Shown one piece after another: positions 1 to 5,478 of a stretch of 9,499 nucleotides of DNA. The first letter of the stretch is position 1, and the number at the start of each line of letters is the position of its first letter. Below the pieces are notes generated by a model. That model had not been told where the DNA came from. It searched no databases and saw nothing but the letters and a program-made list of their open reading frames with translations. Origin of the DNA: an uncultured bacterium (GTDB taxonomy: Bacteria; Bacteroidota; Bacteroidia; Bacteroidales; Bacteroidaceae); contig CALZMB010000070.1 of the NCBI GenBank assembly GCA_945788485.1, forward strand, positions 1-9,499. The letters run 5' to 3'. The position numbers were made by a program, and so were the translations under genes.

Positions 1-1737
1 GTTGACCACAAATGGCAACCTGCGGCCCAGTTCCTTGTTCTGGGTCTTTATGTTTCCCGAAAGATGAGTGACATTCTCAAGGCTTGCCTTTATTTCATTG
101 GCGAAATACGCCGCGCTTCGTTTCACCCTTTCAAGGAAAGCATTCTCTTGCAGCAGTGATATGTTCGATGCCATGATGACAGCTCTCCATTTGTCAGCCA
201 CGGCGCGTATCTTGTCGTTCATGTCCCTGTAAGCCTGTCTGTGACCTTCCAGCAGAGAAGGGTAGCTGCTTGAGAACGAAGTCTCCATGAGCCTCAGCAT
301 GCTTTCTTCGGCATCAAAAAGATTGCGGAAATCGAAGAGTTCCATCATCAGTTGTCTGTAGTAATCATCTTTCAGCCTCGGCAAGTTCTTCACGCTTTCT
401 GCAGCACATTTCTCCTGATTCGTAATGTATGAGCTCACATAGTTGTCAGTAATGATATTGTATGGCAAGAGCCTGCTTGACAGCGTCATCCCTTCGAGAC
501 TTCTGCACCTGCTCAGAGCGACATATACCTGGCCTGGCGCGAAAGAGTTGCTTGCGTCAATCACGGCTCGGTCGAATGTCAGACCTTGGCTCTTGTGTAT
601 CGTTATTGCCCATGCCAGACGCAGAGGGAATTGTTTGAAGATGCCTTGTATCTCTGTCTGTATCTCAAGCGTCTCGGGATTGATGGTGTATTTGTTGTTC
701 TCCCATTCTTCTTGTGTCACTTCTATTTCGTCCTTGTCGCCGATACATTCCACGCGTATTTTCGTCTGGTCGAGGTATGTCACCTCTCCAATCTTTCCGT
801 TATAATACAGGTGTTCGTCAGAACTGTCGTTCTTCACGAACATAACCTGTGCTCCCACCTTCAGTGTAAGAGACGGGGCAGTAGGGTAGGAGTATTCCGG
901 GAAGCTGCCCGTTATCTCCGCATTATAGACATACGGCTTGCGGTCGATATCTGCAAGTTTTTTGTCATTATAAGCGTCAGCGTTGCGGTTGTGCGTTGTC
1001 AGTCTGATGTACCCACATCCCTCGGGCGGCTCATACTGGGCATTGTAGCGTGAGTTCAGTATCTCCAGGTCCCTTTCTGTAGCATGGCCCTCCCTTATGT
1101 TGTTCAGTATGCCGACAAAATTGTCGTCTTCCTGCCTGTAAACCTTGTCGAGGACAATCGTGACATAGTCCACCGCAGCGAGAGCCTTGCTGCCAAAGAA
1201 ATACGGAGTGTTGTAGTATTCGCGTATCAATCCCTCATCTTCAGGTGTGACAACGGGTGTCAGCTGGCACAGGTCTCCTATCATCAGAAGCTGCACGCCG
1301 CCGAAAGGTCGGTTCTTGTCTCTGAACCGCCGCAACACCGAGTCCATAGCATCGAGAAGATCCGCACGCACCATCGAAATCTCGTCTATGACAAGCAGGT
1401 CGAGGGCGGCGATGATACGACGCTTCTCCCTTCCGAACTCAAAGAAAGTCTTTGCTTTCTGCCCGGGAACAAAAGGCGAGAGAGGCAGCTGGAAAAATGA
1501 ATGTATCGTCACTCCGCCGGCATTCATCGCTGCCACGCCAGTAGGAGCTACAACAACGAGGTTTTTCTTGCTGCGTTCAACAACATTTTTCAGGAATGTC
1601 GTCTTTCCCGTTCCTGCCTTTCCTGTCAGAAAGATGCTCTTGCCCGTATGTTCAACAAACTCCCAAGCATTCTCTACAGCCTGGTTTGTGTCATGCTGTC
1701 CCTGTGAGTCAGACATATTATTCTCAAATGTATTCAT
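1..1737 (-). CDS. PIF1/RecD-like SF1 DNA helicase, 3' end beyond window
   Basis: I translated the minus strand by hand from the ATG at 1735-1737; 579 codons stay open to base 1, so the gene is partial at its C-terminus. Superfamily 1B helicase motifs occur in order: Walker A GKAGTGKTT (residues 39-47), motif Ia APTGVAA (64-70), Walker B DEIS (118-121), motif III GDLCQL (154-159), YRQ (200-202), HKSQGLTF (381-388) and motif VI YVALSRC (405-411). This set is typical of PIF1-like ATPases, which unwind DNA 5' to 3' during replication, recombination or repair. Residues after about 430 form a helical extension I cannot name. An AAGGA lies only 3 bases before the start, too close for a normal Shine-Dalgarno; ATG at codon 8 is an alternative start. 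It is transcribed away from the tRNA and the downstream operon, so it is probably a resident housekeeping-type gene. The short plus-strand frames across it are its shadows. Confidence 0.93.
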   Translation of the reverse strand, partial: MNTFENNMSDSQGQHDTNQAVENAWEFVEHTGKSIFLTGKAGTGKTTFLKNVVERSKKNLVVVAPTGVAAMNAGGVTIHSFFQLPLSPFVPGQKAKTFFEFGREKRRIIAALDLLVIDEISMVRADLLDAMDSVLRRFRDKNRPFGGVQLLMIGDLCQLTPVVTPEDEGLIREYYNTPYFFGSKALAAVDYVTIVLDKVYRQEDDNFVGILNNIREGHATERDLEILNSRYNAQYEPPEGCGYIRLTTHNRNADAYNDKKLADIDRKPYVYNAEITGSFPEYSYPTAPSLTLKVGAQVMFVKNDSSDEHLYYNGKIGEVTYLDQTKIRVECIGDKDEIEVTQEEWENNKYTINPETLEIQTEIQGIFKQFPLRLAWAITIHKSQGLTFDRAVIDASNSFAPGQVYVALSRCRSLEGMTLSSRLLPYNIITDNYVSSYITNQEKCAAESVKNLPRLKDDYYRQLMMELFDFRNLFDAEESMLRLMETSFSSSYPSLLEGHRQAYRDMNDKIRAVADKWRAVIMASNISLLQENAFLERVKRSAAYFANEIKASLENVTHLSGNIKTQNKELGRRLPFVVN

Positions 1738-1817
1738 GCGTCCTTTTTCTTGAAGAAAGAATGGTTAATCTACGTTAATTATTATGCTCTTATGTACGAT
1801 ATGTAAAAAAAACGTAC

Positions 1818-1825
1818 TAATTTTG
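1818..1825 (+). promoter_or_regulatory. Bacteroidota-type -7 element of the tRNA-Ser gene
   Basis: TAATTTTG matches the Bacteroidota sigma-ABfr -7 consensus TAnnTTTG exactly. It ends 14 bases before the first base of the tRNA, a suitable distance for a short 5' leader. No good -33 TTTG element is visible at the usual spacing, so the call rests on one box and its position. Confidence 0.55.
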
Positions 1826-1839
1826 TCTTCGCTTTTATT

Positions 1840-1927
1840 GGAGAGGTGCTCGAGTGGTTGAAGAGGCACGCCTGGAAAGCGTGTAACCGGCAAAACCGGT
1901 TCGCAGGTTCGAATCCTGTTCTCTCCG
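1840..1927 (+). tRNA. tRNA-Ser (anticodon GGA)
   Basis: This is an 88-base class II tRNA that should decode the serine codons UCC and UCU. The acceptor stem pairs GGAGAGG (1840-1846) with TCTCTCC (1920-1926), with one G-U pair at its base, and G1927 is the discriminator base. The anticodon stem pairs CACGC (1867-1871) with GCGTG (1879-1883) around the loop CTGGAAA, which places the anticodon GGA at 1874-1876. A long variable arm (ACCGG / CCGGT) and a T-arm with loop TTCGAAT follow, as expected for serine tRNA. CCA is not encoded (the DNA reads GCAA), so the end must be added after transcription. It is followed directly by a terminator and is probably transcribed alone. Confidence 0.97.
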
Positions 1928-1934
1928 CAATGTT

Positions 1935-1961
1935 AAGGGAATCGTCATGATTCCCTTTTTT
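1935..1961 (+). terminator. Rho-independent terminator of tRNA-Ser
   Basis: A perfect 9-bp stem, AAGGGAATC (1935-1943) with GATTCCCTT (1949-1957), encloses the 5-base loop GTCAT and leads into a run of T (1956-1961). It begins 7 bases after the tRNA end, so the tRNA is probably a single-gene transcript and read-through into the downstream operon should be limited. Confidence 0.87.
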
Positions 1962-2068
1962 GTTTTCTGAGTGTCATCAGCTGTCACGCCTCTCCTTTAT
2001 TTATTATTGAGAAGGCAGAATCCGCCTTGTTATATCGTCGTGTTTCAGCAATAAGCCTCTTTCAGAAC

Positions 2069-2096
2069 AATATTATGCAAAATTAAGCATAATATT
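2069..2096. repeat. Perfect 10-bp inverted repeat, operator-like
   Basis: The arms AATATTATGC (2069-2078) and GCATAATATT (2087-2096) are perfectly complementary around an 8-base AT spacer. No T-run follows, so it is not a typical terminator. The dyad would suit a dimeric regulator. On the minus strand the spacer region reads TAATTTTG (2078-2085), a match to TAnnTTTG, so a leftward promoter overlapped by an operator is possible. In such AT-rich DNA that match may be chance. It lies about 400 bases upstream of the operon start. Confidence 0.6.
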
Positions 2097-2385
2097 CCGA
2101 TTATCCGCAAATGCAGTTGAAATTCTGACAAAAAACAATCAAAAACTGCCATTGCAATATGTTAGGAGCTGTACATGTTTTTGTATCTCACTATCTCTAC
2201 AGAATCTCGGTTTATCTCTTGTTTATCGCCTTGTGCTTGATTTCTGTTTTTTTCCCCCAGTTGACACAGGTTTTTTTTCGCAAGCTCAAGGACAAATCTC
2301 ATAGTGCCCCCAAAAGCCCATAATATTCGAAAAACGACACAAAAACATGAATTTTTATCTATAGGCATCGTTTATATTGCGTTTT

Positions 2386-2418
2386 TTGCAGCTTTTTCAT
2401 GAAAAAAGAGTATTTTTG
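2386..2418 (+). promoter_or_regulatory. Probable promoter of the three-gene operon
   Basis: The -7 element TATTTTTG (2411-2418) matches the Bacteroidota consensus TAnnTTTG exactly. A TTG within a T-run (2386-2388) can act as the -33 element, with a spacer of about 22 bases, slightly longer than the usual 19-21. Transcription would begin near 2425 and give a 5' leader of roughly 65-70 bases before the ATG at 2493. No leader hairpin that looks like a riboswitch was seen. Confidence 0.5.
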
Positions 2419-2424
2419 TATGTG

Positions 2425-2434
2425 ATTACGTAAT
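2425..2434. repeat. 10-bp perfect palindrome at the predicted transcription start
   Basis: ATTACGTAAT is fully self-complementary and begins 7 bases after the -7 element, on the predicted transcription start. That is a suitable place for a repressor to block the operon. No regulator gene is present in the window. A 10-bp AT-rich palindrome can occur by chance. Confidence 0.35.
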
Positions 2435-2492
2435 ATTCATAGCATATCTTGATGCGTGGGAAATGTTGAATGAGAAGTATAAGATGTAATAT

Positions 2493-3713
2493 ATGCAAAT
2501 CGGTTTTGTAAACTTCAATACAGAAGAAAAGAAAAGAGTAGCCAAGATGATGCAACTGTTGCAGGAATCAGAAGCTATTGAGGAATTGGGCATTGGAAGA
2601 GTACGTGATCACTTCTCCAATACCCTGTTTCCGGGAACCTCTACCCTTCAGCATCATGCCAAGTATTTTGTCGTGATGCCTTCGCTCTATTATCATACGG
2701 CATTCAAGAGCCGCAAGTTTCAGAATCTGTCAGAAGTCAGCCGTTATATCAAAGAGGCTGAGGTGCAGATAACCCGCCAATTATCCGAGGACGAGAATGG
2801 GGTACTTAGAACTGACATTTCCGGCATTACCGGCATCAATACTTACAAGGAAGCCTTACATGACTATAACAAGTACGTTAAATACGATCCTGCTTACATC
2901 TACGGAAGTGGTTTGGCGCGTTATGCCATAATTCCTGATACTGGCATCGAAAGATTGATTTTTGAACTGAACAGAAAGCACTTTGCTGACCCTCATGCCA
3001 AAAGCCATATAAAAAGCGAGGACACCGCCGGGGATGCCGATGAATTGACGGGAGACAAACAAGTCATAAAGACTTGCGGGGAAACATACGACTTCTTTAA
3101 CGGGAAGACAATGAATCTCGCTCTTACAGAAATGGAAGCCGCGTTCCTCAAGGACAGAATACTCAAGTGTTGTGGCGGAACTATGCTCGCATACCTGATA
3201 GAAAGCAAGCATGATATTCCAGAGGGTATCGGTTACTACGAGATTGAAGACATCTTGGCAGACTTGAAGCCTGAGGTCCTTGACATTTACAAGAAAACTG
3301 TACTGTTATCAAAACTCATGCACCTGATTGACTGGCGTTTCAACTATTGCTACTATGCAAGTTTTGACAAAACAGAAAAAGCGAGCGTCTGCGAGGATGA
3401 ATACTGCAAACTATTGTCAGAAAACAAGGAAGTGATAAGCCATTCAGAAGCATACAGAGCCTTGTTCGACTACATCCGCACTATTGACGAGAAGCTTACT
3501 GAGTTTTGCGAAAGTTGTTATAAGGCAATCATTGATGGAGAGCAAAAAAATCTTGACCAGCTTGTCAAGTCACGAGAAAAGACTGTCAAGCGCGAGAGAA
3601 GCAAGATTGGAAATAGCGCATACAAGAATCAAGGCAGAGGAAAGCCATTGCCAAACACCTTCCGCTGGGAAACCGTGAGAACTATAGTAAATGAAATCAG
3701 AAATCCTCAATAA
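2493..3713 (+). CDS. DUF6361-like protein of unknown function, first gene of putative defence operon
   Basis: This 406-residue soluble protein has no signal peptide or membrane segment. The N-terminal part resembles the DUF6361 family as I recall it: a short IGFVNF start (residues 3-8), then a core at 31-64 containing ELGIGRVRD, LFPGTST (45-51) and an AKYFVVMP stretch (56-63). The C-terminus is rich in Lys/Arg (about 361-386) and ends with FRWETVRTIV (390-399), like the closing motif of that family. Its biochemical function is unknown to me. The basic tail could bind nucleic acid, which is inference. The ATG at 2493 gives the conserved N-terminus and lies about 70 bases after a promoter; no Shine-Dalgarno is evident. 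Its 3' end overlaps the longer form of the next gene by 23 bases, so the two are almost certainly co-transcribed. Family assignment is from memory of motifs, not from a search. Confidence 0.9.
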   Translation: MQIGFVNFNTEEKKRVAKMMQLLQESEAIEELGIGRVRDHFSNTLFPGTSTLQHHAKYFVVMPSLYYHTAFKSRKFQNLSEVSRYIKEAEVQITRQLSEDENGVLRTDISGITGINTYKEALHDYNKYVKYDPAYIYGSGLARYAIIPDTGIERLIFELNRKHFADPHAKSHIKSEDTAGDADELTGDKQVIKTCGETYDFFNGKTMNLALTEMEAAFLKDRILKCCGGTMLAYLIESKHDIPEGIGYYEIEDILADLKPEVLDIYKKTVLLSKLMHLIDWRFNYCYYASFDKTEKASVCEDEYCKLLSENKEVISHSEAYRALFDYIRTIDEKLTEFCESCYKAIIDGEQKNLDQLVKSREKTVKRERSKIGNSAYKNQGRGKPLPNTFRWETVRTIVNEIRNPQ

Positions 3714-5466
3714 AACTATGGCAGAGAAATTACTGAAAGAGCATCTGTATGGTGACTTGTTGGCGCCTGCTTCTGGTTATTCCACCGACTTCGCTATGGG
3801 AATGACCTACAGCCTGAGTTTTGAAGCCATGCTTACGGCTCATCTGGCATTCGGAATGCTGGGTGAGATGGATGACAATGTCATTCAGTCTCCCCATATC
3901 CTGCTTGAAGCCGTAGCTAAAAGCAGTGATAAGGTTGTGGTTTTTTGTAACAAAGGCGGCATAGCCGTACCTCCAACTATACGGAAAGTCTATTCATTGA
4001 TGGAGCGTAATATCTTCGAAGTCTTTGACAAGCAAAACGTCAAGGCGAATTTCCACCCAAAACTATGGCTGATACGAGAAGTCAACAATGATGACAGTAA
4101 GGACGTCTTGATGAAACTCATCGTCACAAGCCGCAACCTGGCATATACTGATACGATTGACTGCATAGTTTGCCTAACAGGCAAGGTTGGAGGAGCTTCG
4201 GTCAAGAACGAGAAGCACCAGCCCCTGACCGCATTCATCAAAGCAGTTGTCGATGAATCGAACATAGGAGAAGAGCAGAAGAAATCCGTATTGAAACTGG
4301 CAAAGGACCTGGTGCGGGTAGAGCACTTTGATGTTGATGCGCCATTCGAAGATTATGACTTCTTCCCTTACCTCTTCGGTTATGACTTTGAGCTGGGCAG
4401 CGTTGAAGACTATCTTTTTGGCAGTGAGAGTGTCATTGTATCGCCTTTCATAGATAAAACTATGTTGTCAAGGCTTTGTCCTGAAAACAAGAACAAACAT
4501 ACGCTGATTACTCGAAAAGAGTATGTAGATAGAAGCGTCTTTGACAAGTTCTGCAACAAAGGCGGCATCTATGTGGCTCTTGATGACCTGGCAAGCAGAG
4601 GCATGGACTTACATGCAAAGATGTATCATGTATGGAATGGGCGAAACGAACAGTATCTGTATCTTGGTTCTGCCAATGCTACAACATCAGCATTTGAACG
4701 TAACGGAGAATTCCTTCTCAGGCTCAAGTACATGTATGGGAATAACCGGTCAGCACAATTCCTTGCTGATTTCTATGAGAAAGAGAACAGCGACAGCAAG
4801 TTCATTCCATTGAATGAGCCATTGGAGAACGCTTCTGCTGTAATCAAATGGGATGCGGCGGAATCTGCCATGAAGGATTTGATGTGTGCAGAAGACTTGA
4901 AGGCACGAATAATCCATCATCGTGATGGAGGGTATTCCGTGGCGGTAACATCGAGTGCCGGGAAACTGTCGAATGAGGTTTCCGTAGCTCCTCTCCAAAA
5001 GAAGGAACTTCAGCAAAGATGGACGGGAAGAGTGGTCTTTGAAGACATGAAGATTGATGAACTGTCAGAGTTTTATATACTTGCGGCAACATCTCCTGAC
5101 GGAATAATTCATGAGGCAATCGTGAAGATTGAAACAACGGGCATGCCATCTGACCGGGATAAGGAAATATACAAAGGCATCATTAAGACCAAGAAGGATT
5201 TCTTCCGCTTCATCGAGCTCATGCTGTCTGACACTCCTATAGAATACATTGCAAGCGAGATTCTGTTGAAAGAATCTGAGGGAAATGGAAACAAGGCTGA
5301 TGAAACCATGGTTTTCCCAAGTCTTTATGAGAAAATGCTGAAGGTTGCGGCAACCAACCCGAAACAAATTCATGAGATAGGCAGATTGGCGAGTAAATTG
5401 AGCAATGATGTGGTGCCTCCTGCTTTCGTGAAAATTTATAAGCAATTTGTTGCTGCTCTCAACTGA
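3691..5466 (+). CDS. Phospholipase-D-fold nuclease-like protein
   Basis: This 591-residue protein carries two PLD half-sites. The first is FHPKLWLI (residues 121-128; H122, K124), followed by TSRNLAYTD (146-154). The second is LHAKMY (307-312; H308, K310), followed by GSANATTSAF (326-335) and the acidic NGE (338-340). In the family, two HxK sites form one active centre in which a histidine attacks a phosphodiester. The classic Asp of HxKxxxxD is absent from both sites, as in various PLD nucleases of restriction and defence systems. Residues 400-480 look beta-rich and 490-591 helical; I do not recognise a B3 or other named domain there. There is no signal peptide, so it acts in the cytoplasm, and DNA is the likely substrate. 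ATG 3691 overlaps gene 1 by 23 bases; ATG 3718 (codon 10), 4 bases after gene 1 ends, is an equally credible start. The helicase gene starts 12 bases after its stop. Confidence 0.92.
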   Translation: MKSEILNKTMAEKLLKEHLYGDLLAPASGYSTDFAMGMTYSLSFEAMLTAHLAFGMLGEMDDNVIQSPHILLEAVAKSSDKVVVFCNKGGIAVPPTIRKVYSLMERNIFEVFDKQNVKANFHPKLWLIREVNNDDSKDVLMKLIVTSRNLAYTDTIDCIVCLTGKVGGASVKNEKHQPLTAFIKAVVDESNIGEEQKKSVLKLAKDLVRVEHFDVDAPFEDYDFFPYLFGYDFELGSVEDYLFGSESVIVSPFIDKTMLSRLCPENKNKHTLITRKEYVDRSVFDKFCNKGGIYVALDDLASRGMDLHAKMYHVWNGRNEQYLYLGSANATTSAFERNGEFLLRLKYMYGNNRSAQFLADFYEKENSDSKFIPLNEPLENASAVIKWDAAESAMKDLMCAEDLKARIIHHRDGGYSVAVTSSAGKLSNEVSVAPLQKKELQQRWTGRVVFEDMKIDELSEFYILAATSPDGIIHEAIVKIETTGMPSDRDKEIYKGIIKTKKDFFRFIELMLSDTPIEYIASEILLKESEGNGNKADETMVFPSLYEKMLKVAATNPKQIHEIGRLASKLSNDVVPPAFVKIYKQFVAALN

Positions 5467-5478
5467 TGACGTACAAGT

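Larger units (their letters stand above)
1962..2492. other. Non-coding AT-rich intergenic region upstream of the operon
   Basis: This stretch of about 530 bases lies between the tRNA terminator and the first operon gene. I see no convincing gene. A 68-codon minus-strand frame (2162-2368) has no recognisable domain and no promoter. Long T- and A-runs are frequent. It contains a perfect inverted repeat (2069-2096) and, near its right end, the probable operon promoter (2386-2418) with a small palindrome at the expected transcription start (2425-2434). No integrase, transposase or second copy of the tRNA 3' end was seen. Confidence 0.6.

Noticed and set aside
443..1778. Several plus-strand open frames of 60-168 codons
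   Set aside because: They lie opposite the PIF1-like helicase, whose minus-strand frame is continuous and carries all expected motifs; their own translations show no domain.
2162..2368. Minus-strand frame of 68 codons upstream of the operon
   Set aside because: It has no domain, no promoter or ribosome site, and lies in T/A-rich DNA beside the operon promoter; it is probably chance.
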